DNA from: Uranotaenia lowii
Lineage: Eukaryota > Arthropoda > Insecta > Diptera > Culicidae
Assembly: GCF_029784155.1 (NCBI RefSeq)
Contig: NC_073693.1
Coordinates: 154,814,848-154,878,847, forward strand
Reading direction: 5' to 3'
DNA length: 64,000 nucleotides
The notes below the pieces were generated by a model. It saw nothing but the letters and a program-made list of their open reading frames with translations. It was not told the DNA's origin and searched no databases. Position numbers and translations under genes: made by a program. How positions within the stretch are numbered: position 1 is the first letter of the stretch; each line of letters opens with the position of its first letter. Positions 24,379 to 38,158 of the stretch are shown in pieces.

Positions 24379-24739
24379 AGGAAAAGATTGCCAAAATCAG
24401 ACCAAATTTATATGAAGGTTTGGCTGAAGCTTAATAAAAAATTCCTTTAAAAGGTCCTTATTTTACCCCGCAATTGTTCATTCCAAATATTCTACAAAAC
24501 TTGCATATAAAAATCGAACTATTTTCTTTGAAGTTGCTTTTGCGATGTGTAAAAAAATGGATTTTTTTGTTTTGTGTTTATATTTTAACAAATACAACTT
24601 TCTGAAACAAATATTCTCAAACCCACCTTCTTAAAATGCATTTCATGCATAAAAACTAATCCAATCATAACAAATACTTCACGGAAGCAGGGCGCATATT
24701 GCACCGGCATCGGATTAACAACCGACAACCGATTGCAGC
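24379..24739. other. AT-rich intronic DNA, nothing recognised
   Basis: No gene or bounded element seen. Confidence 0.45.
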
Positions 24740-26660
24740 ATTCAATAAACAAAGCCATAATCTTCGGAATTTTCATTCACTTGTTGAATGAATCTCAACA
24801 ACGAAAAAGAAACGACGGAGGGGAACCAAATGGAAACCGAGTGTTGCAATTTTGATAACAGAATGTAATGGCTGTTCCCTTCTTCTTTTCTGTGGGTTTT
24901 TTTGGCTTCTTCAATATATTCGATTCGTCGTCTACCAGCGTTGATTCCCCAACTGCTAGCTGGGGTTGGGTAGAATTCGAACACGGTCCAGACTCCAGCA
25001 GCCGGTATAATATGGTGCAAAAATAAAATATGTATTTATTGTTATTAACGCCATTATTGGGTTGCCTTTTGTTGATTTTATTTGCCCAATTTTGATTTCC
25101 TTCGTTGACAATGGTTGGTTGTTGGTTGGAAAATTTTTGGCGTTTTCCACTGGAGTGCCGGGGTTTTGTGCTTCATCTTTTGAGGGTTTTTTCATTTGGT
25201 TTGCGTTTTCCGGATGCTGTTTTCCGACAACCGAACATTCCAATGAAACTGTCAAACGTCAACAATGAGCTGAACAATATTGAATATGTTATGAAGTTTT
25301 TTTTTTTGCCTTTTCGTTCATCTTATTCGATAATGAGGTAACAGATGTTGATTAAAAATATATAGTTGAAAAATATTCCATGTTGGTTAGCAAGATTTGT
25401 GTTAATTGAAAAGATGAATCAAATCAGGAGAAGGATTCGAAATACATTTGAAGCAACAATGCTGAAGCTATCAAAATGATTAACCCTGTCAAAAGGTTGA
25501 GAGGGCATATCAAATGTTAATAGCAACACCGGCAATTAGTCTGATCTTTTGATCGTTGAAGAGCGTAAATCTTCATCTGCCCCAGGGATTTGTAGTGGCT
25601 GTCATCAGCAGAGGCAGCAACAGAAATCGTAAATAGAGGCCACTTATATGAGAATATCTACAGCTCGTTCCGCCCACCTCTCCAGATCCTTACAAGATTT
25701 CTTAAACGAGCTTCAAAATAGGAAAATCCAACTGTCAAACCGTTGACAAGCTCATTTCAGCACACCGTTGAAGGCCCAACGTAGAAGCACACGAATTTCT
25801 CCCGGAGGGAATCGGTTATTATTCATCACCTGTTAAGCTCGAGCAACGTTTATCATAATCGTCCAATGTCATTAGCAGCCAACGAAATGATAATAATTTA
25901 TCCCAAATGAACATAGTTAGATGGGATCCCTCCTGCCTCCCCGAAACTTTTCCCTGCTTCAATCGTTACTCGTCCAAAATCAACGAAAGTATTCCCTTCT
26001 CCCAGGCCATGTAGGAAGATAGTAGGTAACTATGTATCGTTTTACAAGTAATCTATCCACCCTGAGCACAGGCTACAGATATCTTTGTGGAAGGAAAATG
26101 TGTGCCCTTTTGTGACCGGCGAAAGCTTTTCCTAATTCGTCCGTACACTTTTGGGCAGAATCTCATCATCCGATGGAGCAGCAGAAGCAGAAGCACACAT
26201 ACTCCCAGACATACATATCTGCAGCATACACACACAAACACACTCGTCCGGGGAGATTCACCACATGTCAGAAGCAACAATTCTCTGTGAAAAACTTCAT
26301 CCCCCCTTTCTTCGTCATTCGGCAGCAAGAAATGTAAGGGAGATGTGAATCAAGTTGGATGGCGTCGGAATGACCCCATGGCAGAAGAGAAGGATGTAGA
26401 TAGTAGATGTATGTGGTACGTTTCACTTCCTAATGCCACCAAATCAACAACAGATGTGCGGTTGGTTTTCCACTGCTTTCCATTTTTCTCGATTTGTTCG
26501 TGCCTCCAGTAGTGAGAAGCTGGATGGAAGAACGAATCAGACGAAACGTTTGAATGTAGGTATACATTCAGGCGAAGGTTCATTTGAGACAAAAAAAAAC
26601 ACGTTTTGTTTCATGGTGTCATCTGAAAACATTTCTTTGAGCTAGAGCAATGTTAAGCGA
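24740..26660. other. GC-richer unique island, no gene recognised
   Basis: Mostly balanced, apparently unique DNA, including a CA-rich tract (about 26195-26250). Open frames of 60-100 codons occur on both strands in overlapping frames without recognisable motifs and are taken as chance. Confidence 0.4.
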
Positions 26661-29600
26661 AGGCTTTTAACTGAGAACTTGCTGCATTCGTGAAGCGCTT
26701 TCAAAGGTTCAAGTTTAAAAGTAAGAATGAAAAATTCTCAATAAAATGACATTTTAATGAAACAAAACACCTAGGAAGCTCGACATTTTTTTAAACAAAA
26801 ACAAATTTAAATTTGAATATATTTTCCCTGGTGTGACCAATCACTGAGATCTTGTTTTTCACAGAGCTAGTAATTGTAAGCAAAATATTCAGATTTTAGA
26901 TTGGTAATAAAAATTTAAATTTTTGCACATCTAATAGTATGAAAATTTCCATTAAGAAATTTGTTTCAAGAACAAATTAAAAAAATATCTAAACAAATAG
27001 GCTTTTTTAAATATTTTTTTCTATCTGAAATATATACCTTTACAAGTGAATGACTAAAAATTTTAAGAATGTTTGTTAATTTCATGGTTTTATGTTCAGT
27101 TATATAAAAAATATTGTAAAAATATATTAATACATAGTACAGATCCCGCTAGTTTTTGGAAACACGCCCGTAAAGTTTATGTTGCCAAAATCTAATGTTG
27201 CCAAAATGGAACGTTTTTTTGTCCTTTTTAATATTTTTTTATATTAAATTAATCAAGATTCGTGTAAAACATAATAATAGCAATTTTTTTAAATTTGGCT
27301 CAATTATATAAGTTTTAACTGGTAAAATTAGAAAAATTTTTTTTTACTGTTTAAAACTAATATAATGAAGCTAAATTAAAAAAAAATCGCGTTTTACATT
27401 CATTTTGATAAGTTAATAAAAAGTGACAAAAAACCGTCATTTTTGGATGTTGCAAAAAACGACCGGTTTTGCCTGAATCGAATGGAGTCTGCAAAATGTA
27501 ATATTATGTAATGTAAATGTAATATTATTTTAGAACTTTCAAACGTTGATATGTGCTTGTTTCTCGTTTTTCTAATACATAGGATATTTTTTAAATCGTT
27601 TGGAGAATTCTCTTTCAAAAGTATTTTCTTCGGTACTCAATTTGCTGTAGTTTCTAATCTCGAAACAATCAGCCATCATTAATAATGATTCATGAATATG
27701 CTATTAATGATCAAAGTGTTGGATTGATATTTTGAGATTTTATATGTTTGCCAATTTTTCAGGCATGAAAAAATGTAAACATCGGGACGTTTGATCCCAT
27801 TTTTTCTTTTCATCATACCTTCAAAACAAGAAAGAATTGCATTTTCTGACAGCGCGTAGTATCAGGTTGATATACTCTCAAAATAAAATCGAAATTAGAT
27901 TCCGTAGATGAAAACGAAAAAAGTGATATTTTTAGTGTAAAAGGATACTTTTAATCCTTTATTAAAGTATTCTTGATCCTTTATTCAGAGTGCACAATGT
28001 ATAACTAGGCAAAATCGAAACAGAATCGAAATAGAAAAAATCGATTTATTTGTTTTGGCCATTCAAGTTCTAATTTAACAGTTTATAAGTCTGAGAAAAA
28101 AAATATTCTGATAGTTTGTCTATAATCCATATTTATTGCATACTAAAAGGCGCTTTTTTGTAATTTCTAGACAAAAAAAATTAGAGTCCTTTTTACCAGT
28201 AAATTGGACTTTTCGGTTAGGAGATAACTATTGCTTAGAAATCAAGTCACCCTGGGCGTCAAGTCTCCTCATTTAGTAACTGATCGTTAGAAGGTCAAAA
28301 AATAGGTTAAGTGTAATATATTGTTTCATTTTTAACATTTTATAAAACTGGATGGAAAACAAAGGTCAAATGTACACTACAAAGTTTGAAGGGTTTTGAA
28401 GTATTAAAAAAATTGAAAATCTGATTTCTTTTAGAAATAAATGGATTTTTATGCTTTGAAATGTTTTTTTAAGTTCAAAGCACTAAATCCCGCTTCAACA
28501 ATTCGGTACAAAAAAGCAGTATAAAAATATATCCAAAATTTCATCCCAAAGAAACTAGAATCGAGTACTCTGGTTACAAAGCTAGCATTGAAACAAAGAA
28601 TTACGAACTCTAAGCTTAAGGTATACAGCATGGGCTCTTAATATTAATAACGAAATTAATATAAAAGATTGTTTTTGATGTAATTGAACCGTTCTGAACA
28701 TTTAAACACTCTACAAAAATAATGTATTCGTCAGGTTACAATTTCTGGTCTTGGTTCAGTCAGCGATCATAAGTTTTTAAGATTTTTAAAATAAAATTAA
28801 AATAACTCTTTTCTCCCAATGAATAACAACACTCCTCAGAGCTGATCGTGTTATGAATAAAAATTTCATCAGTGGCTTGAAATGCTTAAAATAGCTTTTC
28901 TTCGTTTTGCTTGAATTTTGCTCATACTGAAGATATTACAAGCAGAAGCACCATCTTTTCATAATCAAACCATATATACGCTCTTTTCTTCAGAAAATCT
29001 TGATTAAATTTTTGTAAAACATTTATTTTTTAATGTAAAGAAATAATCCTGAGCATTTAAACATTCTACAATCAATCTTGGTATAATCAGCGATGAGAAA
29101 TAAGAAAAAGATTTTTCAAACGATTATTATAATCACTCTGTTAGCGACATTAAAACTATTTTTTCTCAATTTGTATCTCTATGATGTCTTCGGCAAAGTT
29201 GTAGCCAAGGAGTTTTCCCATTATTTAGATATCGTTATTGACATATGGAATTTAAATAACACTATAGATAAGACTTGTGTTTTAACAATGATTTGTATGA
29301 TTTAACCTTTGAAAAAAATCGTTAAAAAGGTTAAAAAATCTTCAGAAAATAAATTGTTTTTAACCCCCGATGAATCATTCAAAATTCGGGCTAAAATGAA
29401 AGGGGAAATCCCCAGCTATCGAATAGTGCAAAAATAAGCTATGCTTATTTTCGAAAATAAAAGTTTTGTCCCAAAGACAAAGTGCATAGTAAAACATTTA
29501 CCAAGCAGGACATTTACCGTAATTTTACAGGTCGAAAAACAAATTACGTGACATTTAATTTTCAGAGCACAACTTTTGTACAGGACATTTGCTGTAATAA

Positions 29601-30418
29601 TAAATTAATCTTCGTTAATTTTCAAGGAAAACAATTTAAAATAACAGATTTTGTTATTTACAGGTTGATTTATTTTAAAGGTAGCAGTTTCAGTGACACG
29701 TAATAGTCAAAAAATTTTTCTGTGTGGGGTGGCCAACATTTTCAGCCGGAGGCCAAAATTTAGAAATCAAATAGATTATTTTTTTTATCAAAATTATAAA
29801 ATACACAAAGAAAATTTGTTAAAGAATTCAAGAATTTAAAAAGAATTGATAAACATAGTTTAAAATGATTTTTACATGGCTTTAAGGCTTAATGCAAATA
29901 TCCTCGAAATTCCCTCATCCTACACCGATTTATCTATATTTGTTTGCAAAACTTTTCTAGCAATAAAATAAGTATGAAGCACTATTTTTACAAATCTCGG
30001 TACTCGGTACCGATTTAGAAATATCCACCACACATTCGGTGAGCTGTCTGGAAATTCCAAATGAAATGGACCTTACTAGAAAGTTTCTTAGTCGACAGTC
30101 CAATATATCTATGGAGAAAAATATGGTTTCGAAAATCTACCTTTTAAAATTATTTAACATTCGTTACCTTTTCGAAGAACAATTTTACTTTTACTGCGCA
30201 GCATTGAAAAATCAAGTTTCCACAACAAAATAATTGAACTGTTCCCTTTGATTTATAAATTATACTTTATTAAGCTACAAACAACTTACATTCGACAAGT
30301 TTTGCGGAGGTGCTCGAATTCAACACGTTAAAAAAATACAAAAAGGAACCATTTGTTTTGTCGCTAACGACAGAATAATTTTATTTATAATCTGGCAAAT
30401 TAAAAAAATACGTAAAAC
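26661..30418. other. Very AT-rich intronic DNA with weak internal repeats
   Basis: No gene. A weak direct repeat links about 28676-28775 and 29028-29100 ('gagcatttaaacattctaca' versus 'gaacatttaaacactctaca', then 'cttgg' and 'cagcgat'). 'atgttgccaaaat' occurs twice in tandem near 27180-27210. 'atgtcttcggcaaagttgtag' at 29184 resembles a phrase common in mosquito intergenic repeats, from memory only. Confidence 0.4.
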
Positions 30419-31154
30419 GGGGTAACATTGATCACCGGGGTAACTTTGATCAACATGAAATTTTTCCACATAATCATCAATAACTAAGTCTAAAATTAAA
30501 ATGTCTCAAAACTTTTTTCTACATACGAAAACCTGTAAGTTGAAAATGAAATTGGGAAAAGCTTGGTTAGTTTAAAAAAAATCAAATAAAGTAAAAATGA
30601 AATTTCAAAATCTAGAAATATCTATTTTTTCGGAGGCTCTTAAACAAACACCTTTCCTGATGAAATCAAAGCGTTTTATAGCAAACAGGTTGATTTATGT
30701 AAGCGTTCAACTTTTTTTCTTACTTGATGTATAGTTTTGATGTAGTTTTCGTTGAAGTTTGAGGTGAATTTTTGAAATAAAAAAAGGACATTTTCCAAGT
30801 GTAAGACAGTTTAGAACAAAAGGCTAGAAACCATATAAAAAGGTAAAGTTTGAAAAACATAAAAGGGGAATAGTGCGCAGGATGAGGAAACTGAATGACA
30901 GGAACATTTCATTTGTTTTTGAAGTTAAAATTTTACTAGTAACGTAAAAAAAATTAAGCCCCTAATTGATGCAGTATCTATGTCCATTTTTCGATTTTAA
31001 TTTTTGTTCGGCCTTGAGGATCGCAACGTTGTTGATTTTTTTCTAGACCGCAAATAAATCAAAGAAATACAGAAATTTAGAAGGTGTTTTGTATCCTTTA
31101 TAGTTAAGAAATTTCGTAAAAACCGTCAAAATAGAGACTGATCAATGTTACCCC
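30419..31154. mobile_element. MITE with GGGGTAACATTGATCA ends
   Basis: The left end GGGGTAACATTGATCA (30419-30434) is exactly mirrored by TGATCAATGTTACCCC (31139-31154), giving a 736 bp element. A second near-copy, GGGGTAACTTTGATCA, follows directly inside the left end. There is no coding frame. No convincing target duplication could be assigned, so the true ends may lie slightly outside. Confidence 0.75.
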
Positions 31155-32159
31155 AAAGCATAAAATTCTTAACAGAGAAGAAATCGATTTTTAAATCAAA
31201 TTTAAAGTAGTCTTACAAATTTCTGCAACCATGTTCTATGTTCATAGGTTTTAAAAATATGAAACATACCACATTCCGCTTAACAGAAAAAATAATCGAA
31301 AAATATTGAAAAAAAAGATAAATCTTATCCCGGATTGCGGTATACAGAATAAGGGGGACGAACATTTTCCGAATTACGGATCCGCAGTTATATGTAAAAA
31401 CATAATCAATTCAAGTTTTGCAAGCACAACTGAACAAAACAAATAGGAACTTTAAATGCTGAATTTTTCATTTTGAGGATCACATAGGACTAAGTTTCTT
31501 TTTTTTTTTTTCAATTTTTGGAGTATGAAATAAAGATATTAATAGAAAGCTTACCAGGAATTGGAAACTAAAGATTTGTTCGATTGAAAGTAAGTTAGCA
31601 AAATTGCTTTATGGATATGATCTCAGCTCCTTAGTTATTTTATCCCTAAAAACATAATACCTCAGTCCCTCATTTTGTCAAATACAATTAAAAGAGTTGT
31701 TTTCGAATATTTTGTGATCAATTTTTCCACACCACATGGTAAGCAAATCATAGCGATTCAATATTTTGCTATTAAGATTGAAACATGCTTATTATTCTAA
31801 CAACCATAGTCTTTTCAAACCCCTTAACTTTTATGGAAAAGAAACCCTTCCAAAATATTTGAAGGTGAATGATAAAATTGATCCAATTTTTCCCAATATA
31901 CAATACTTATCTATTTATATTTGAATCCGTTTCCCAAGTGTCACGAAATTGAATGAAAATCGATGGCCATTTCCCGGCAAATCTTTCAGATAATTATATT
32001 CCTAACTAACAGGAACAGAATTACAGTGTCCAATTACATAATCACTCGAACGAACCAATTAAAATTATTTCGCATCGAATCACACGATAACCTATTAGTG
32101 TTACAATTATTCCAACATCGACTACTAGCACTCGACACCAAATTAGTCACGGCCTGGCC
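31155..32159. other. AT-rich intronic DNA, nothing recognised
   Basis: No gene or bounded repeat seen; a poly-T run at 31499-31511. Confidence 0.45.
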
Positions 32160-33200
32160 ATGACTTGTCACCGAACGCAAATCTGAATGGCAGCCAGGCG
32201 CCCCACCAACGACGACGCGGAGGGCCGTGTCGCGTTTCGAACGCCATCATTCGCAAAAATCACGAACCACCAATTTGTAAAACACCTTCGATAACATTCC
32301 AATTTTCACACGACCCTTCCCCGTTGTTTCCGACTTACCTCAACCTCAGCCACCTGTCGCCAGGCACCCGAAAGTTTAATTTATTCGAAATTCACAAAAC
32401 ATTTCACCGCTTTTACAGCAAAGGTGATTTTCTTACAAATTACCATACCATCATCAGTCTGGCACCCGCGTTCGGTTCAACAAATCCTCGAGAACCAACG
32501 CGGATTTCATCAAATCTGTGCCCGCCGTACGAACGATCGAATGAGTGGCAGGCAACCCTTTTTTTGGGGCGCTCGAAAATTAAACGAATTAACAACGATG
32601 TTTGACATTTTCATAAACTTCACGCATAGATGGAAGCTAATTTTATTAAATTATTCATGAAAATGGAAGAGGCAAGTTCTCTCGCGCCTCCCGTCCCCTT
32701 TTGACTCGATGGAAATTTTCCAACCGTCGCGTTTTGCCCTTTCGCGATTAAAGCTCCAGCTCCAGCTGACTGCCACACAGGAAGTAGAAACGGGGTGGCA
32801 AGAATGGCTCTGTAGGAAGGTGGCGGTGGCGTGAGTAAAAAATCATGTTGTTTCACAAAAAGCCGAACCCTTTGCATTGAGTTCCTCCCTCCCTCCAATA
32901 ATGCCTCTTCTGATTATGCCATCAGTGCTCGGCGCGGATTCATTCAACTGCGAATTGGCCTGGCCTCTACTCAGCTCACCGTATGGCTTGCCTGTTTGCC
33001 TTCCGGTTCCGTTTTTCCGTCCCAGTATGGGGCAAGTAGGGGGAGGAGGCATTATCGGTGGAAAGGAATTGCAAAATGAGCGTGCCACTACACGCTTCGA
33101 CGCTTTCTACTAGCTGCCGTGGGCTTATTATTAGCTGCCGAGCGCACGGTCAGAGGTGCCCGAAAAGCATTATTTCATGGGGATACATTTATGTTTCAAT
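32160..33200. other. GC-richer unique island, no gene recognised
   Basis: The sharpest GC rise in the left half. It contains a 146-codon plus-strand frame (32165-32605) and overlapping minus-strand frames at 32620-33088. None shows a domain, a plausible splice frame or a homologue I recognise. A regulatory island is as likely as a gene. Confidence 0.4.
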
Positions 33201-35307
33201 CATGAGTTCACGTTGGAGGTTAAATATTGTTGGAAATAATCAATGGTCTTTAAGGCATAATTGATGCTCTATTACATACAAAATTCAAATCAACTGTAGT
33301 TTAAATCACATCATGGAAAAATATTTGTTGGAGATCGTTATTCCTTTCAATAAATTCAGAGATAAGCGCACCGAACTACAATTTACACATTTAACTCATA
33401 TCTACCCGCGATAACAGTTTTTACTTTCCAGGAAAATTGAAAAAAATTGCAATTTTTTTTTTTGCTATTATAACTTGTCATAATATTGTAATGCAATATT
33501 GGTAAGATGAACTCTAGTAGAATGAGAACGAAAGATAGGGAATGATGGGTAAGACGCTTTGGAGGAGAAACAGTTGAAAGGTGTTTTGAAAATGTTAATG
33601 TAGAAAATAAGAACTGCAAGGCGATTTCAATGCCTCCAAGGCAGGATCCGCAAAAATTCATTGTTTAGGCATAGGCAATATTAAGATAATATTTTGAGGA
33701 ATGCAATAATTCAAATGTAGATTTATTTTATTTAATTTTTCAAAGGAATACTTTTTAATATTTGAAAGCTGAACAGCCTTCTACCGAATTTCGTCTATGA
33801 AATTTGAATGTTCCGTTAAAAACTTAAATCTTAGACTGAGGAGAATGCTCTAGATAGTTTGTTTTAAGCGACCGTTTATAAAAATTTCGATTACTTGAGC
33901 TTTCGATAAAAGGTCAGGTATTCCTCAAGAGTTTGAAGGTGATGTCAGGTCGGTCACGAATATATTAGGCAATGAAGCATCAATAATGAAAAGCAGTCTT
34001 ACAAATGGTGCAGGTATCAAAATCATCGCGAAACTGAAGCTCAAAATTTCGGGAATAAATAGAAAAAAAAACTTCAAAAGATCGAAAGATTGGATCGAAA
34101 ATAAACCGATTTAATCGATTTTCAAAAGGCTAGAGAATCGATCCAAAAATCGGAAATTTGATTTCAAAAGAGCGATCCAAGATCCACCAACCCTATATAA
34201 AAACACTAAAACGCTCGAATTTCTATAAAAATTTGGCTCTTTTCCTAGCCGTTAGGGAATTTTCGAAATTTTCCATTCCGTTGGAATGTTTATCGAACAA
34301 AATTTATGTTCCATTGAGGTAATCAATTCTCCAATATAGGCTTTTCAGAAGCTAAGGACTTCTATTGGCAGTCTAACTTTCTGATTTCTTTTTTCAGATT
34401 GTTTTAATTCCACGAAAAACTGGAAATATTTTTTTTCGAAAAATGCATGGGCACATCGGCTAAATGACTTAATTTCAGTATTTTTCCGGCTGCAAATATT
34501 GAATGTATTTGTAGATTTGTTGTCAGTTTTCCTAATTCCGCCATTAGATGGCCTTTATATTTCTTCTTTTCTACTAAACATACGGTCATTTTTTTGCTAA
34601 ACAAAACAAATTCATAATGGTGGTAAGTTTTAGATTTAGCTGCGATTAGCTGTTTTAGATCGAAAACGCAAGGGCCAAGGATTTCTGATGCTATCAAAAT
34701 GATAATTTTCGGCAAAAAGTCCATTTCATGTTTTTTCATGTTTTTCTTAGGTGTAAATAGGTTTTGACAAATGATAAAGCAATCAAACAGTGGCCATTAG
34801 TATGAATAGTTAAATTTACATCACTTGAAACATTTTTCTTTAAAAAAGTTAAAATAATACTTTGCTTTGATTTTATGCTTATTGTAGAATGAGTATTTTT
34901 CTCACGGAGTAACAGTCATGTATATCAACAACATTGTTCTTCAATTATGTTTCTGTTAATGTAAATCATTGCCTGTTAAACATGATTTAAATAGAAAATA
35001 TAAACACTCTGAAATGAAGTGATTCAATTTGTTTTTTTTCGTGTTATTTTTCAAGTAAATTTTAAACTTCACGATACACTTCTGATTTCAAGTGCCGATT
35101 TTGGTAGAAAGCATCTCACATCACACATTTCACAGTTTCCCGTTATAAATCAACCACGTTTTTCATATAACGATCATCCAAATAAAAAAAATCTGCTTTT
35201 GCAAAAATAGAAATCTAATATAAAATATTACGGATTTTTTAATTTAATTTGGAACGTTGAATCTCAAGAGCTTCTTGCAATAATAATTTGTTTGTGAGCA
35301 TGATAAC
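33201..35307. other. AT-rich intronic DNA with a diverged repeat at 34200-34390
   Basis: 34204-34385 shares diverged phrases with 40620-40760 and 41215-41320 ('gctcgaatttctataaaaa' versus 'gctcgagtttcattaaaaa'; 'cttctattggcagtcta' versus 'cttctattagcagtctta'). 34075-34190 is a cluster of GATCGAAA/ATCGATT-like phrases. No gene. Confidence 0.35.
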
Positions 35308-35765
35308 TAAGATTTTTTTCAACACGTATCCAAGCCGGACAAACCAGGCAATTTTATATGAAAACCTGGCAAAATCCGGACATTTGATTCCAAAAGTGAG
35401 GACCAAAAATCCTGGCAATATCCGGGCAAACGTTCTCGAAACCCAGAAATTGTTCAACAAAAAATCAAGAAATAAAATTAAAAAAAAATTCATCAAATCT
35501 CATCGACAGATTTTGAATCGTGTTTAAGGATTCCAAAAACCTTTCATAATTATTTTTATAAAACTTGCTCAAAATATTTCGTTTTGGAGGCGTTAGTTGT
35601 TGTTTCTTTTTTTTTATTGATTTGCCGAATAAAGTTAACAAATCCGGGCAAAATCCTGGCATTATTCAATAAAATCCGGACAACCGGGCCGGGCCGAACT
35701 GATCCGAAATTTCGTATTATATATCTGGGCAAACTCGGATGAAACCGGAGAATCTGGCAACCTTA
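35308..35765 (-). mobile_element. hAT-like MITE, copy 3
   Basis: Opposite orientation to copies 1 and 2. The right end reads AATCTGGCAACCTTA (35751-35765) and the left end begins TAAGATTTTTTTCAACACG with the terminal GCC lost. CCGG-rich blocks ('ggcaaaatccgg', 'ccgggccgggccg') identify the family. The flanks (ATGATAAC and GTTATAGC) do not match, so the 8 bp duplication is decayed or the left end is altered. Confidence 0.75.
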
Positions 35766-36700
35766 GTTATAGCTATTGTGTTCATTAAGAGATTTCAGAG
35801 TCAAGCAGTGATGGTTTGTATCAAATTCTAACGCCACTCTTATTTAAAAAAAAAATAAGTGCTATGGTGATAGGAATTTAAATTCAGTTCCAGAGTTCAA
35901 AATAAGAACTCATAATAATAATTTTTACTATCCCATTGTTATTCGACTATTTTCTCGGCAATCGCTTTATTGATCTTGGAGTGATTTTTGACTTATTTGG
36001 TTGGGTTTCAAGATTCACATCAATCATATTGTTAATATTGTTAACAGATCATACACACAAGGAAAACTAAAATTCAAAGCTATAATTCAGTTTCAGATTC
36101 CCCAAAAAAAAGTTGATCATTTCAATTGCCTTTAAAGACTTATTTGTATTAACTTCACAAGAAAACAGCATTTTTGGAGAATATGTTTTAATAAATGATT
36201 TACAAATATTTTGGCGACGAAAAATTGAATATTTTGTTAGATTTTTGTGCCATGGCAAGTGAAAAATTTTTAATTTTACCTATTTTTACTGAAGTCAGTC
36301 ATTCATTGCTGATAAACCACTAAACCTACCCAAGAACTGAAAACTGATTTTTAATCTTTTCATTATATGTTATCTTTTGAAGGGTACAGATTTTTTCTTA
36401 ATTTTCTAGTTTCAGAGAAACTTTAGATAATAAATGTAGTTCTACAGTTCAAATTATAAAAGGACGTTTTAAAGTTTGTGATATTTAAGAAAAAAAAATT
36501 ATAACCTTTGTTGAAGGCTGGAAACATCAATTCGGTTTCTAATTTCTTTTCAATTTCATAAAAATTCTTGATTTTCTCAGAACTGGAAAAATTGATTTGG
36601 AAAGTTATGTAAATTTGTTTTCAGAATTTCTTATAACTCGCAGTCATCAAAAAAAATTGAGCAATGATTTGATTTTACTGAAAATCTATTTATCCATATC
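35766..36700. other. AT-rich intronic DNA, nothing recognised
   Basis: No gene or bounded element seen. Confidence 0.45.
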
Positions 36701-36703
36701 TTA

Positions 36704-36991
36704 GGGCATCTGTATTCGTGGTCTATTCTTGGGTCTAATTTATACAAGAATTGAACCAAAGAAATTAGATCCGATCCAATGAAAAAACTGGCAACTGCAC
36801 TCGTGTTCCATTAACTGTCAAACGGTTTAGAACTGCGTCAAATTGGATCCAAATCTCATAAGTTTTGGATAAATCCTTATACCAGCTCTAAAAAAAGTTT
36901 AATTGAAACTGGTATAATGGATCACCAATGTGGTTGTTCGGGTCGGAATTTGGGTCTAAACCGGCTGTTTGGACCACGGATACAGGTGCCC
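36704..36991. mobile_element. Harbinger-like MITE
   Basis: A 288 bp element starting GGGCATCTGTATTCGTGG; its right end is the complement with three mismatches in 21 bases (ccacggatacaggtgccc). It is flanked by TTA on both sides (36701-36703, 36992-36994). A TTA/TAA 3 bp duplication with GGG-starting inverted ends is typical of PIF/Harbinger MITEs. 'tgggtctaa' occurs near both ends in the same orientation. No coding frame. Confidence 0.75.
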
Positions 36992-36994
36992 TTA

Positions 36995-38150
36995 GTGACA
37001 TTTTATAGTTTTATCAAAAAAGTGCACAAATTTTCAAAATGAATTTTCACCTATTTTCAAATGAATCTTTATTCCAATATGAATCTCTGAAACTAGAGCT
37101 GTTATAATGAAATTAAATGTATGTTTGGATTTAGCGCTCCCGAACCAGTCAAAATCAGCTCTTAATTTTTTTGCACTTTTGAAAAATGTGTGTTTTTTTT
37201 GCCTTATGCTATCAGCAATTTATGCTTTATTCGATGATTTTTACTTACACAAGGCAACAAAATTAAATGAATTTAAGTACTCTTCTGAAATATAAACCTA
37301 AGAACATCACAAAAATTTTGTTTATATTTTTTCGATTCAATAATCAACTTTTCTGAAGACCTCGAGTCATTTTGACCACTGCGAAAAAAAGTTATTGAAG
37401 TTTTTTTCTTGTTAGTTTTTTCTAAATTTGATATTTTTAAAAAGATAAGTCAAATAATTTCGCAATTTTCAACCAAGTTGTTGAATAAGTTAAAATCTTC
37501 AATGTCAAATGTTCAAAGGCTTTCCTAAAAGTTGCCAGAAAAAATTGTAAGCTTATCTATTTATATTTTTAAAAATAGCAGAATTTATTTTAAAACGATG
37601 TTTTTTCTGATACTAAATTATCTCGAGAAGTCTGTCTCTTTGATTGAACGAAGGATAGTAAATTGATGTAAAATTAGCTTTAAGATTTCATGTATGTTTT
37701 TAAGATATCTAAGATGATACATTTTACTTAAATCTGACCAATTTAAAAAATTCGGCACGTTTTATCTCCAAAAACTAAAGGGTGATAAACAGAATATTAA
37801 GTTTTTCTACTTTAGGCCCAAAAAATGCTTTTCCCCTTTGATATTAGATTGTTTGACAATAATAAAATCCACTTTATTGTTGCAAAATTGAAACGAAGGA
37901 TTAAAATGTAATTTTAGTCGTTTTATATTTAAAAAAAAAAGTTAAAAATCTAGAATGTGAACTTGAAATTCATCAATAAATCAATGAATTTGAGTTTCAA
38001 TGCTCCATAGTTCTAAATCATTTTTTTTTGTTTTAAAAACTTAATTTAGATTTCAAAATGGAATTAATCAAGGACAATTTACAATGAGAAGTGATTGCAG
38101 AATTTGTTTAAACAACGCTATATTTCTGAATCAATATTCAAAATCAAATG
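36995..38150. other. AT-rich intronic DNA, nothing recognised
   Basis: A 'gagtcattttgacc' phrase at 37366 resembles the subterminal motif of the piggyBac-like elements, but no TTAA end is present. No gene seen. Confidence 0.4.
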
Positions 38151-38158
38151 TATAAGAA

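Noticed and set aside
32165..32605. Plus-strand open frame of 146 codons
   Set aside because: Proline/serine/threonine-rich chance translation in a GC-richer island; no domain and no splice sites that would extend it.
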